A stretch of 30,368 nt of DNA from Tubiluchus corallicola. Taxonomy: Eukaryota > Priapulida > Priapulimorpha > Priapulimorphida > Tubiluchidae. A program made the position numbers and the translations under genes. Positions 10,281-20,032 of the stretch are shown here, piece by piece (within the stretch, counting starts at the first letter, position 1; the number at the start of each line of letters is the position of its first letter). The notes under the pieces are model-generated. The model searched no databases. It was given only the letters and a program-made list of their open reading frames with translations, and had not been told where the DNA came from. Where the stretch lies: contig JAQGDQ010001671.1 of assembly GCA_030141605.1 (NCBI GenBank), forward strand, positions 1 to 30,368, written 5' to 3'.

Positions 10281-10669
10281 AAGCTTTTTCACAGTTCCAG
10301 TGATTGATGATGATCGTGAAAATGTGAAAGGTTAAGTGTGCCAGACAACACCTTTGTGTACACTTGACAATGCCTCGCAGCCCAAGATGTTGTAATAGTA
10401 ACCGTTTTAACAGCTAGCTAGAACCTTTCCTAGTTCATTTCTTCTTGTTCCTAAGCAAGATCAAGCTGGCAAATCACTCTACACACAAACTAATGCATAA
10501 TCAAGTAAAGTGCACGTAAAACAACTGAAGTTACTGAACTGATGCGGCAGACAGCTTTGTCTCATACACATGTCACATGACTGTTGTAGTTGAGACGCGT
10601 TGCTGTGCAACATTTAAACTTTGACCTATAGCAACTGCGCATGCGCATAACAAAACTGTGAAATGGCTT
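10281..10669 (+). mobile_element. Inverted-repeat element family A, copy A1 (fullest)
   Basis: 389 bp with imperfect 16-bp terminal inverted repeats: left AAGCTTTTTCACAGTT, right AACTGTGAAATGGCTT (two mismatches when paired). Other copies lie at 10797-11070 (A4, 5'-truncated), 21964-22335 (A2) and about 27800-28165 (A3). Shared internal blocks include taatgcataat(c/t)aagtaaag, tagctagaacc and gttgctgtg. No open frame fits a transposase. It fills most of the 501-bp intron between rotatin exons j and k and ends 15 bp from the splice donor of exon j. A perfect TGCGCATGCGCA lies at 10636-10647. Confidence 0.8.
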
Positions 10670-10685
10670 ACTAAAACACTCTCAC

Positions 10686-10736
10686 CTGGGAGGCTGCAAT
10701 TCCATGGAGAGTAAAACAAGCATGTACGACGGGTAA
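10686..10736 (-). CDS. RTTN: Rotatin exon j (51 bp)
   Basis: A small exon of one base, 16 codons (YPSYMLVLLSMELQPP) and two bases. It joins to TG from the previous exon (Cys) and G from the next (Arg), giving PPRYKLP, which lines up with VFRRYHLP of vertebrate rotatin. The start uses the AG at 10737-10738. Other upstream AGs (for example before 10794 or 10745) would create an immediate TGA with the preceding TG. The donor is CCCAG|gtgaga. It lies between two copies of the same inverted-repeat element. The length is a multiple of 3, so skipping it would keep the frame. Confidence 0.75.
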
Positions 10737-10796
10737 CTCCTCTGCAACAATCACTTCTATCCATTGACAAGTGAAATAATACAAAGGAGTCATTCT

Positions 10797-11070
10797 GTTA
10801 GCAGCAAGTAAACCACAGTACGCACAGATTAATGCATAATTAAGTAAAGTTCACGTAAAACAACTGAAGTTAGTGAACTGATACGACAGACGGCTTTGCC
10901 TTTCCTACATGTCACGTTACAGTTGTGGTTAACAACTGTAGTTACTGAACTAATGCTGCAGACGGCTTTGCTTTACACACACGTCACGTGACGGTTGTAG
11001 TTACGATGCGTTGCTGTGGTACACTTAACCTTTGACGTACAGCTACTGTGCACAACGAAACTGAGAGAAA
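10797..11070 (+). mobile_element. Family A element, copy A4 (truncated, internal duplication)
   Basis: Same orientation as A1. It starts near the middle of the element (cagattaatgcataattaag) and runs to the right end (caacgaaactgagagaaatc). The block around gacggctttgc and gtcac is duplicated (about 10880-10930 and 10945-11005), and a similar internal duplication is seen in A3. It lies on the other side of the 51-bp exon j. Confidence 0.75.
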
Positions 11071-11618
11071 TCTTATGATTTAAGTAACATTACTAGTTTA
11101 TAAAACTTGTTTAATCGACTTTGTAAGCCAAGAATGTACAATTCTCTCATATATAACATACATAGCTAGCAAGAAAGATGGCAGGGAGAATTCTTCCTGT
11201 ATTTGATTGTATTTTACTACTGTTGCTGTCTCATCCCCATCATTCCTAGAACAAAATTATAGAAACAATGACATCTTTTAAAGATTTTCAGGGTGTCGGC
11301 TCAGCGACTGTAACAAACAAGTCAAAATTCACCTGAGAGAGCTCTCATTTTACCTTTAATTAATATTTACCATAAAAATATTTACTCATTACCACTTTCT
11401 GTTCTGTAAATATCATGGTTTTCAATATTGATTATATTTATTGCACGTATTTGTGAATTTTCTTAGTATTCGGTTGCCATGCCAACCGGGATGGCAGAGT
11501 GTTTGGAAATTTGATTTGTTGTGGCTATCCTCCCCTCTCGACACACATGCATGGTTTGTCCTGTAATGTTACTTTGCCCATGTTGCCTGTGTATTTATAA
11601 ACTTTTAAAAGTATTGCT
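11071..11618. other. Rotatin intron sequence, no gene seen
   Basis: AT-rich unique sequence leading into the 20-bp array. No features recognised. Confidence 0.5.
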
Positions 11619-12518
11619 ACCGTGACTGTTTGTGTGCTTGCATAACGATTTCTATGCTTGTGTGACCGTTTATGTGTTTGCATGACTGTTTGTATGCTTG
11701 CATGGGTGTTTGTATGCTTGTGTGACTGTTTGTATGCTAACGTGACTGTTTGTGTGCTTGCATAATGATTTCTATGCTTGTGTGACCGTTTATGTGCTTG
11801 CATGACTATTTGTATGCTTGCGTGGGTGTTTGTGTGCCTGTGTGACTGTTTGTATGCTAACGTGACTGTTTGTGTGCTTGCATAAAGATTTCTATGCTTG
11901 CGTGACCGTTTATGTGCTTGCATGACTGTTTGTATGCTTGCGTGGGTGTTTGTGTGCCTGTGTGACTGTTTGTATGCTAACGTGACTGTTTATATGCTTG
12001 CATGGGTGTTTGTGTGCTTGTGTGACTGTTTGTGTGCTTGCATAACGATTTCTATGCTCGTGAGACCGTTTTATGTGGTTGCATGACTGTTTGTATGCTA
12101 ACGTGACTGTTTGTGTACTTGCATAATGATTTCTATGCTTGTGTGACCGTTTATGTGCTTGCATGACTGTTTGTATGCTAACGTGACTGTTTGTGTGCTT
12201 GCATAATGATTTCTATGCTTGTGTGACCGTTTATGTGCTTGCATGACTATTTGTATGCTTGTGTGACTGTTTGTGTGTTTGCATGACTATTTGTATGCTA
12301 ACGTGACTGTTTGTGTGGTTGCATAACGATTTCTAAGCTTGTGTGACCGTTTATGTGCTTGCATGACTGTCTGTATGCTAGCGTGACTGTTTGTATGCTT
12401 GCGTGGGTGTTTGTGTGCTTGTGTGACCGTTTGTATGCTAACGTGAATGTTTGTGTGGTTGCATAACGCTTTCTATGCTTGTGTGACTGTTTGTGTGTTT
12501 GCATGACTATTTGTGTAC
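11619..12518. repeat. 20-bp minisatellite with a 120-bp higher-order unit
   Basis: About 45 monomers of a 20-bp motif (gtttgtatgcttgcatgact and variants). Six variant monomers form a 120-bp higher-order unit, visible as three nearly identical 120-bp blocks from about 11626 to 11985, after which the order is scrambled. Monomer types such as atttctatgcttgtgtgacc and gtttgtatgctaacgtgact keep their place within the unit. Minus-strand frames through it (His/Thr/Lys-rich, 40-aa period) are repeat artefacts. An inverted block of the same monomers lies at 13999-14155. Confidence 0.95.
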
Positions 12519-12735
12519 TAGGCGCTACTGAACCGGGTTAGGGATGGATGACCATCAATAAAATCACTTTAGATCAGTTTCAACTATCATACTGCCACTG
12601 GCTATTAATCTTGTTGGTGAAGGAATCACCATAGAAGCTTATCTTACATAATTAGCTATGTTCCCGTACCACCACAACTACAGGCCTTGCAGTGAATGTA
12701 GAAAACATGAAGACTAAATAAAATATTAAACTTAC

Positions 12736-12832
12736 CATTTTGAAATGCCGGCAATTTCATCAAATAAAAGCAAAGCGAGAAGATGTGAAATATTGTAGCA
12801 GGTCTCTTTTTCTTTTTGGTACAACAAAGCAG
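12736..12832 (-). CDS. RTTN: Rotatin exon i
   Basis: 97 nt, two bases then 31 codons, leaving TG. The translation contains ALLYQKEKETCYNISHLLAL then LLFDEIAGISK, matching vertebrate SLIFHEDCSVV...LFCLLLFDEVSRMDM. The acceptor is TATATTTTAG and the donor AAATG|gtaagt. Only 16 nt of unique sequence separate its acceptor from the 44-bp minisatellite. Confidence 0.9.
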
Positions 12833-12848
12833 CTAAAATATAAAAAAA

Positions 12849-13998
12849 ACATAGAAAATAAAGTAACCGTCACTTTGCACAGAAGTACAGAGACGTAGAA
12901 AATAAAGTAACCGTCACTTTGCACAGAAGTACAGAGACGTAGAAAATGAAGTAACCTTCACTTTGCAGTGAAGTACAAAGACGTAGAAAATGAAGTAACT
13001 GTCACTTTGCAGTGAAGTACAAAGACGTAGAAAATGAAGTAACGTTCACTTTGCAGTGAAGTACAGAGACGTAGAAAATGAAGTAACCTTCACTTTGCAG
13101 TGAAGTACAGAGACGTAGAAAATGAAGTAACCGTCACTTTGCAGTGAAGTACAGAGACGTAGAAAATGAAGTAACCTTCACTTTGCAGTGAAGTGCAGAG
13201 ACGTAGAAAATGAAGTAACCGTCATTTTGCAGTGAAGTACAGAGACGTAGAAAATGAAGTAACCTTCACTTTGCAGTGAAGTGCAGAGACGTAGAAAATG
13301 AAGTAACCTTCACTTTGCAGTGAAGTACAGAGACGTAGAAAATGAAGCAACCGTCACTTTTCAGTGAAGTACAGAGAGTAGAAAATGAAGTAACTTTCAC
13401 TTTGCAGCGAAGTACAGAGACGTAGAAAATAAAGTAACTGTCACTTTGCAGCGAAGTACAGAGACGTAGAAAATAAAGTAACTGTCACTTTGCAGTGAAG
13501 TACAGAGACGTAGAAAATGAAGTAACCGTCATTTTGCAGTGAAGTACAAAGACGTAGAAAATAAAGTAACTGTCACTTTGCAGTGAAGTACAGAGACGTA
13601 GAAAATAAAGTAACTGTCACTTTGCAGTGAAGTACAGAGACGTAGAAAATAAAGTAACTGTCACTTTGCAGTGAAGTACAGAGACGTAGAAAATGAAGTA
13701 ACTGTTACTTTGCAGTGAAGTACAGAGACGTAGAAAATGAAGTAACCGTCACTTTGCAGTGAAGTACAAAGACGTAGAAAATAAAGTAACTGTCACTTTG
13801 CAGCGAAGTACAGAGACGTAGAAAATGAAGTAACCGTCACTTTGCAGTGAAGTGTAGAGACGTAGAAAATGAAGTAACCTTCACTTTGCAGTGAAGTACA
13901 GAGACGTAGAAAATGAAGTAACCGTCACTTTGCAGTGAAGTACAGAGACATAGAAAATAAAGTAACCTTCACTTTGCACAGAAATACAAACATAGAAA
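12849..13998. repeat. 44-bp minisatellite, main block
   Basis: About 26 copies of a 44-bp unit, core acgtagaaaatgaagtaacc then gtcactttgcagtgaagtac. Many units contain CTTCACT-TTGC-AGTGAAG, a 7-bp stem with a 4-nt loop. The array starts only 16 bp from the acceptor of rotatin exon i and takes up most of that intron. Confidence 0.95.
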
Positions 13999-14155
13999 CC
14001 GTTATGCAACCACACAAACAGTCACGTTAGCATACAAACAGTCACACAAGCACACAAACAGTCTCACAAGTACACAAACACCCATGCAAGCATACAAACA
14101 GTCACGCAAGCACATAAACGGTCACACAAGTATAGAAACTGTTATGCAAGCACAC
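13999..14155. repeat. Inverted block of the 20-bp array inside the 44-bp array
   Basis: About eight 20-bp monomers in reverse orientation relative to 11619-12518. For example, acgttagcatacaaacagtc is the exact reverse complement of gactgtttgtatgctaacgt. The 44-bp array stops just before it and one 44-bp unit resumes just after. Confidence 0.93.
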
Positions 14156-14204
14156 AAAATAAAGTAACCGTCACTTTGCAAGGAAGTACAAAGACGTAGA
14201 TACC
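14156..14204. repeat. 44-bp minisatellite, resumed unit
   Basis: One diverged 44-bp unit (aataaagtaaccgtcacttt then gcaaggaagtacaaagacgt) after the inverted 20-bp block. This shows that the 20-bp block interrupts the 44-bp array rather than ending it. Confidence 0.9.
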
Positions 14205-14430
14205 AGCAAAAAAGTTCAGATACGGAATCTTAATCATCTATAACTAATTTTTCCTTCTATAAGGAATTTTTTCTAAAATGTGACACCCCCGTAAACTTTT
14301 GCACCCTAGGATGTAGCCTAGTCAGCCTCTCGGTTAATACACTCCCGCTTATTTACAAATATCATAAAAAAATTCAATTCAAAAATATGCAAATAAGAAA
14401 AGCTAATCAATTTGGAACAACAATACTAAC

Positions 14431-14551
14431 CGCGTAACAGCTGATAGTATACGGTAACGTCGCCCACAAGTTTGCGTCTGACATCGGAGTTCTGATGCGT
14501 TAGCAACCGGAGAATTTTCACACAGCTTGGGATAAAGAGTACACAAAATTC
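14431..14551 (-). CDS. RTTN: Rotatin exon h
   Basis: 121 nt, phase 0 to 1, EFCVLFIPSCVKILRLLTHQ followed by NSDVRRKLVGDVTVYYQLLR. The acceptor is ATCTCCAG and the donor CGCG|gttagt. It matches the vertebrate segment ECLVQPCLTLLRKVLCGDP then VMRVSL...LLTVLFR. The leftover G joins exon i to form Ala. Confidence 0.86.
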
Positions 14552-16440
14552 CTGGAGATAGATGAGCAAATTTCAACATTTCATAAACCAGATATTTATA
14601 CGTAACAAAATCGTGAAAGCATTCGCTAGCAAACAGGGATGTTGCCGTAACTGAAATTTATCAGACATAAGAAACCGATACCGCAATGAAACCAAACAGA
14701 AACATTTTTTGCAAAACCAAGTAGTATTAAAACTGAAAAAAATTCTAAAAAGGTAAAATATTTTGTTTTTTTGTTTGTCTGCTTTTATTTGCTGTGATGC
14801 AAAATTACTGATAAAAAACACAAGACTGTTTTATACTATAGAATCTCAAGTTTGATGGAGCGGCTAATATTAGAAAAATTAATGTGTAACAATGTTTTTG
14901 GATTTAACTATCATTAATAATTAACGTTTAAAAATCATAATTCTTCATTAAAATAAAGAAATGTTACCTTGTAGATACTTTGCTGTCTATATTTCATAAA
15001 TTATAAAATTAAAAAGAATTTTGCTCATATAAACTCAAAGTGGTTTGATATTTCGGTTGATTGGGCCCGGAGACAATAGAGGTCAGCACTGAAGATATGT
15101 AACATTGTCGTGAAAAGTACATCACAAATTGTTATGTAAGCGAAATTTATTTGAACTATTTTGGTCAAGATTTTTCAGCAGTTTTTGACATCTAGGAGCA
15201 AAGAAAAAAGAAATTGGATAAATGCTAGTAAAATCATCCAAAATTTCGTCTACCAAACTTAATACCTTCCACCGAAACCGAAAGTGCAATTATCAGCAAA
15301 TCGAACCAAAAATTTCATTCGGTAACATCACAGCTTGCAAAGTGTGAATGGAAATTTAAAATGGCTTAATTCAATTCACGTTTGAATAGTTTAATAAACT
15401 CTCATTTCTCGGAGGTTCTATTAACCAGAAGAACAAGCAGAAGAACACGAAAAAGAATACATTTCTTACCGGAGACGATTCATCTAGTGCTGAGTTTAAC
15501 TGCTGCTGTATGACAGAAAGACCATTCGATTTCAAAAATGCTCGATGAAGATTGATGTCTGAATTAAAAAACGTAAATTAAAATTACAAAATTAACGCTT
15601 AAAGGAAAATGTATAAAACTTAAACTTTCACTCACTTCCCAAACAATATAGTCCTTGTTTCTGGACTTGAAATTTCATGAAAACGCTCGTTCGTTCAATT
15701 CATGCGAGGTTTCATAATTTTTTTACCGTGAACGGACATCCTTTCACTTCAAACCTATGGCTAATAACTGTAGGGCATTATCGTCAAGTTGACTTTATTC
15801 ACGCCCTCTGCTCGAGCAAGTCATCATTATTAAAACTCTTTGCTTTACTGTTTTTAAAACTATAAACACTTTTGCGCTAAACGGTCTTTGTTGTTGCACC
15901 GACTTGTCTCAGGGTTGCCAGTTGACCGAGTTGCCAGGGTGACCGAGTTGTTCGTAAGACAAAAGCAAGTCAAATGTGGTGAAATTTAAGCCAAACCTGA
16001 GCGTGAAAATAGTCAAATATAACCCAAATGCACGAGTTCAATTTCAATTTTTGCTACGTCTTAATAATCAACAATCGACATTATTTTAATCAACGAAGGC
16101 AGCCATGTTGTCAATGACGATCATAATTTTCCTTAATAAATAATGTTTAAGCAGCTTTCAGTTTAGCGAAATGGCAACCCAGTTACTGTACAGAGCAAAC
16201 GAACACTATATAGAATGTTCGTGCATTATTGATGTTTATGAGCAAAATCATTGCTAGCATTTATATTATTGCACCTCTTCAACAAATTACGCAAAAAATT
16301 CCGGGAACCCAATGACGCATTACGTAAGGCGAATACGATGAGAAAGAGTTTTGAATTCTTCAAATTTCCACGCCAGAGGTTCTATTATTATTTATTTACC
16401 AAACAATGTTGCTCACAATCCAACATAAAGAAAAGGTTAC
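14552..16440. other. Rotatin intron sequence around exon g, no other gene seen
   Basis: Apart from exon g, nothing recognisable. A short imperfect direct repeat (gttgccagttgaccgagttg and gttgccagggtgaccgagtt) lies at 15914-15951. The open frame at 15677-15865 has no family features. Confidence 0.5.
15470..15558 (-). CDS. RTTN: Rotatin exon g
   Basis: 89 nt, two bases completing Asp then 29 codons, ending phase 0 at LDESSP. The acceptor is TTTAATTCAG and the donor TCCG|gtaaga. DINLHRAFLKSNGLSVIQQQ aligns with vertebrate [20 protein letters not shown]. It is too short and fragmentary to be obvious as an open reading frame, and was found by searching for the next rotatin segment. Confidence 0.85.
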
Positions 16441-16540
16441 CTTCCAAAATAAAGGCAAGTTGTTCGGAAGCACTTTTCTGTGCCGTTATCTCAACCTCAT
16501 CCGAAACTAGAAGATTCATCACCTTCTGCATACTTTCTAC
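16441..16540 (-). CDS. RTTN: Rotatin exon f
   Basis: 100 nt, phase 0 to 1, VESMQKVMNLLVSDEVEITA then QKSASEQLAFILE. It matches vertebrate LETVEKVYEIFTSDDVDLV and RKSAAEQLAVIMQD. The donor is GGAAG|gtaacc. The acceptor (TTATACAG) is the end of a nearly 200-bp trinucleotide microsatellite (16541-16733), so this intron has no normal unique 3' tract. Confidence 0.9.
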
Positions 16541-16650
16541 CTGTATAATAACAACAATAATAATGATAATAATGATGATGATGATGATAATGATGATGAT
16601 GATGATGATGATAATAATAATAATAATAGTAGTAGTAGTAATAATGATGA

Positions 16651-16733
<83 letters not shown>
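16541..16733. repeat. Compound trinucleotide microsatellite at a splice acceptor
   Basis: On the plus strand: mixed AAC/AAT/ATG/AGT triplets, then a pure AAT run of about 27 units. It touches rotatin exon f directly, so on the transcribed strand the ATT/TTA tract serves as the 3' end of the intron. The long Asn/Met/Ile frames across it are artefacts. Confidence 0.95.
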
Positions 16734-17184
16734 TTTAAAATACACTAGGCACCACTTAATAGACTCACTTTGGTATGGAAGTGTTTCGACCCAATTAACC
16801 GACTGGTTCAATTAGTCGACAGGTGTAGCATATTAGTACAATAGAAGTACTGCAAAGCATGCATTGCAAAGACTAAATGAATTTTAGAAATGAATTAATG
16901 TGGAATTGTTCAAAAGAATATTAATTTACATAAGTGAATAAATAAAAAACGAAATAAAAAAAATCTCACAAATCTGATTATCACCACTAAAAATTACAAA
17001 AATACATGCAAGGTCGGTTGCTTCATTTCTTCACGAACAAGTTGGTTTATGAAATTCTCATAGTGATAAAAACATTGAGAATCTGTTACTGTATACTGTA
17101 CATATTCACTCAAAACACCTAGTCACCTAGTGCTTGAGCTGCAGTTGGTGATGACCTTGTTTCCCCTGTGAAAAGCAGCGGGAA

Positions 17185-17530
17185 CTTCAAAAGCAAAACC
17201 GCTGGTCAAGTGATTAAATGTTTAGCTTCCAGAAACAACGAGGTTAACTGCAGTGGACAAGCGGGTGACAGATTCAAAGCAAACCGCTGGTCAAGTGCTT
17301 AAATGTTTAGCTTCCAGAAACAATGAGGTTAATTGCAGAGGACAAGTGAGTGACAGATTCAAACCAAAACCACTGGTCAAGTGATTAAATGTTTAGCTTC
17401 CAGAAACAACGAGGTTAATTGCAGTGGACAAGCGGGTTACAGATTCAAACCAAAACCACTAGGCCAACATATTAGTGCATAAGATAAACATACTGTACCT
17501 GCTGTGACAGATTCAAAGCAAAACTGCTAA
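17185..17530. repeat. 85-86 bp minisatellite
   Basis: About 3.5 to 4 copies with core ggtcaagtgattaaatgttt then agcttccagaaacaacgagg. Starts are near 17203, 17288 and 17374; the last copy is truncated and joined to a variant (aaactgctaagctaacatat). It lies in the intron between exons e and f. Confidence 0.9.
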
Positions 17531-18050
17531 GCTAACATATTAGCACAAATGATAAACGTACTTGTTTACAAACAAAGCTGTATCTAACATGACTGTTTCT
17601 ATGTACATCATACTGCACAAAATAGATGTAAAGATGATGCAAAGGTAGTAAAAGCTTTTTGGTCACACACAAGTGTCTTATTTTAAGCACGTGAAGGAAA
17701 AATATTGAGTCAATCATGCAGAGTTATTTAACTCAATTACCGAACGTTTTTAAATACATTTGGACAGGAGCGGCCCAGACATGTTTGAGTCAATTAAGCG
17801 ACTGATTCTATTAACCATGAGTCTAATAAACGGTACCTACTGTAATAATAATATTAATCATTTTAAACTATCATGCACACAAATGAACGTTGCTTTGTTA
17901 CAAAATATACATGTACTTCCTGTGGCGAATAAAATCATCAATAAACCAACAATTAACAAGATGAATTATAATCACAGCACGAAAATAATAAATAAATTAA
18001 ATAATAATTAGTAAATTATTTGGCACACTTTGTTGAAAAGAAAACGACAC
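17531..18050. other. Rotatin intron sequence, no gene seen
   Basis: AT-rich, including an Asn/Ile/Lys-rich plus-strand frame at 17760-18011 that looks compositional only. Confidence 0.5.
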
Positions 18051-18216
18051 CTGTATAACGGATGGAATTCTAGCCTCCGCATTAACTGGCTGTTCGTACA
18101 GGAACAGGTGAGGTAGATTAGACAGGTCGACATCAGATAAATCAGGTCGTAAGTGAAGAGAATTCTCCTCTCGTGCAAGCAACGTTACTAGACGTGAAGC
18201 GGCGTGCACACGGACA
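18051..18216 (-). CDS. RTTN: Rotatin exon e
   Basis: 166 nt, one base completing a Ser codon then 55 codons, ending phase 0 at IPSVIQ. The acceptor is CAATTGTAG and the donor ACAG|gtgtcg. SVRVHAASRLVTLLAREEN matches SVRSLALKLLAFHLTSEEG of vertebrate rotatin, and HLFLYEQPVNAEARI matches the TDLFIGKKPIELRL part. The donor begins gtgtcg, weaker than most in this gene. Confidence 0.9.
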
Positions 18217-19126
18217 CTACAATTGAAAAAAAATCAAGAAGTTCAAATAGCAAAGAAAGAATACGAGGAAATTTACACCTAGTTTTCTCCCAAACACTTA
18301 CAATAAACGAGATGTTCAGCGAGATTTTAGAAGCTGCCCTTTTAATGCACAATTCTTTTCAAACTTAAGCAACATTAGCTTTGGCAAGTACTCGATTAGG
18401 TGACCAATGTATCTATAAAGCCGCAAAAAAATTAAAACAAAATTAAAAAAAATTACTGTAAGCAACGTCCTAAGGCCATAAGGTCTTGAGGTGAGCAATA
18501 TACAGTTCGTCTTCACTAAATGACTCCCCCCCATTTAGCGACGCTGATTATTTAGCACTCTGTCCTCATTTAGCGACGCACGTTCCAGTTTAGCGACAAT
18601 TTTGCTCAAAGTCACTCTTCATTTTATCAACAATTTTTTCTCAACTAATTTAAAGCATTAAAAATGGTACATATTGAATTATTCTGTTCTAAAAACTTAC
18701 TACTGACAAAAAACTCTAGAATTGTGCATGTTTTTGCTTCCTGACCGACTGCGCACAAGCCAGCCATTTGTAGCAAGCAAGCCTCCAGACACCCGAGTTT
18801 AAATTTTACCCCCGAGGAAATATGCCAGCAACCCGTTGATATAGCAACCAGTTTGTACTGCATTCATGAAATTATGCCAAGATCGCTCCAGAGCTTGGCT
18901 TTCACTGTGCAGCGGTTAACCGCTAACCGCATACAGGGCTTCAACGTTAATGGAAGAGAAACCCGCTAGTAAGTCTAGCCAGGTGTTTGTAAGAAAGGTA
19001 GGCGGTTCGAAGCAAACAGAAAGAAATTAATCAGTAGAAATATGAAAAAAACATTTAATTCACATGATTTAACCAACTCTGATTCTTGCCGCTAGAACAC
19101 ATCTCAGTTCTTTTACATTATTTGCT
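18217..19126. other. Rotatin intron sequence with small repeats, no gene seen
   Basis: Three TTTAGCGAC motifs occur at about 18534, 18572 and 18589. A 14-bp perfect palindrome agcggttaaccgct lies at 18911-18924. A GGTTCGAAGC sequence at 19002-19011 resembles a tRNA B box, but no matching tRNA fold is evident. Confidence 0.5.
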
Positions 19127-19725
19127 ACGGAAGTCTTGGTTTCACTTAATGACGTTTCGCTTAACGTCACATTTTGCTGCAATGCATTAGCGTCGTTAAA
19201 CAAGAAGTTACTGTGGTCATTATGCATCAGACTAATACGTCTTGGTTTCACTTAATGACGTTTCGCTTAATGTCACAGTTTGTGTGTTGTGTTGGGTTTG
19301 TGGTGTTTGTGTTTTTGGTTTTTTGGTTTGTTGTTTTTGCTGCAATGCATTAGCATCGTTAAACAAGGAGTTACTGTGGTCATTATGCATCAGACTAATA
19401 CGTCTTGGTTTCACTTAATGACGTTTCGCTTAACGTCACATTTTGCTGCAATGCATTAGCATCGTTAAACAAGGAGTTACTGTGGTCATTATGCATCAGA
19501 CTAATACGTCTTGGTTTCACTTAATGACGTTTCGCTTAACGTCACATTTTGCTGCAATGCATTAGCATCGTTAAACAAGGAGTTACTGTGGTCATTACGC
19601 ATCAGACTAATACGTCTTGGTTTCACTTAATGACGTTTCGCTTAATGTCACATTTTGCTGCAATGCATTAGCATCGTTAAACAAGGAGTTACTGTGGTCA
19701 TTATGCATCAGACTAATACGTCTCC
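19127..19725. repeat. 106-bp minisatellite
   Basis: About five copies of a 106-bp unit, beginning acgtcttggtttcacttaat. Starts are near 19237, 19400, 19506 and 19612. Each unit contains TGACGTT-TCGCTT-AACGTCA, a 7-bp inverted repeat with CRE-like half sites; in some copies the right arm is AATGTCA. The second unit is longer by 57 bp because of a G/T-rich insertion at 19279-19335. Confidence 0.93.
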
Positions 19726-19892
19726 TTTAATTCAATAAATTATCAGTAAGACAGCAGCTATGAGAAATTAATCAAAATGCACCGGCTACCTTGTTCCTCG
19801 ATCGATGAAGTGTTAAGAACAAATGCATTAAAAGCAAAAACTTTTGAAAACATTTGTATAACTTTATCTTTTGTTTAAACTTGTTTTCTAAC

Positions 19893-20032
19893 CTGTCATC
19901 AGAGCAGAACAAAAGTCGGAGATTGGGACGTAGCACATCAGCAGTCGGCAACATGGGCGGATCACCTTCCGAGGGAAGTTCAACCAGAGACATTAGGAAT
20001 TTTCCCAGTTCACTCTCGCTGTCCGTGTGGCC
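19893..20032 (-). CDS. RTTN: Rotatin exon d
   Basis: 140 nt, phase 0 to 2, starting GHTDSESELGKFLMSLVEL and ending LRLLFCSDD plus a split Ser codon. The acceptor is TTTTAG and the donor ACAG|gttaga. It continues the alignment: LIQ-GHTDSESELG corresponds to ILQGYADTEDPLG in vertebrates, and LRPNLRLLF corresponds to the RLKSMLRLLL segment. It is acidic and Pro/Ser-rich in the middle, like a loop between helical repeats. Confidence 0.9.

Noticed and set aside
10686-10794. Longer version of rotatin exon j starting after CTAACAG
   Set aside because: The preceding exon leaves TG, and this start adds A, giving an immediate TGA. The start at 10736 restores PPRYKLP.
11525-12504. His/Thr/Lys-rich minus-strand and Cys/Val-rich plus-strand open frames
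   Set aside because: They follow the 120-bp period of the 20-bp array and lie in a rotatin intron.
16251-16811. Poly-Met/Ile/Asn open frames on both strands
   Set aside because: They are generated by the trinucleotide microsatellite; only 16441-16540 on the minus strand is a real exon.
18906-19012. tRNA or tRNA-derived SINE (GCAGCGGTTAAC and GGTTCGAAGC)
   Set aside because: Box spacing is too long for a tRNA, and no cloverleaf or repeated copies were seen.
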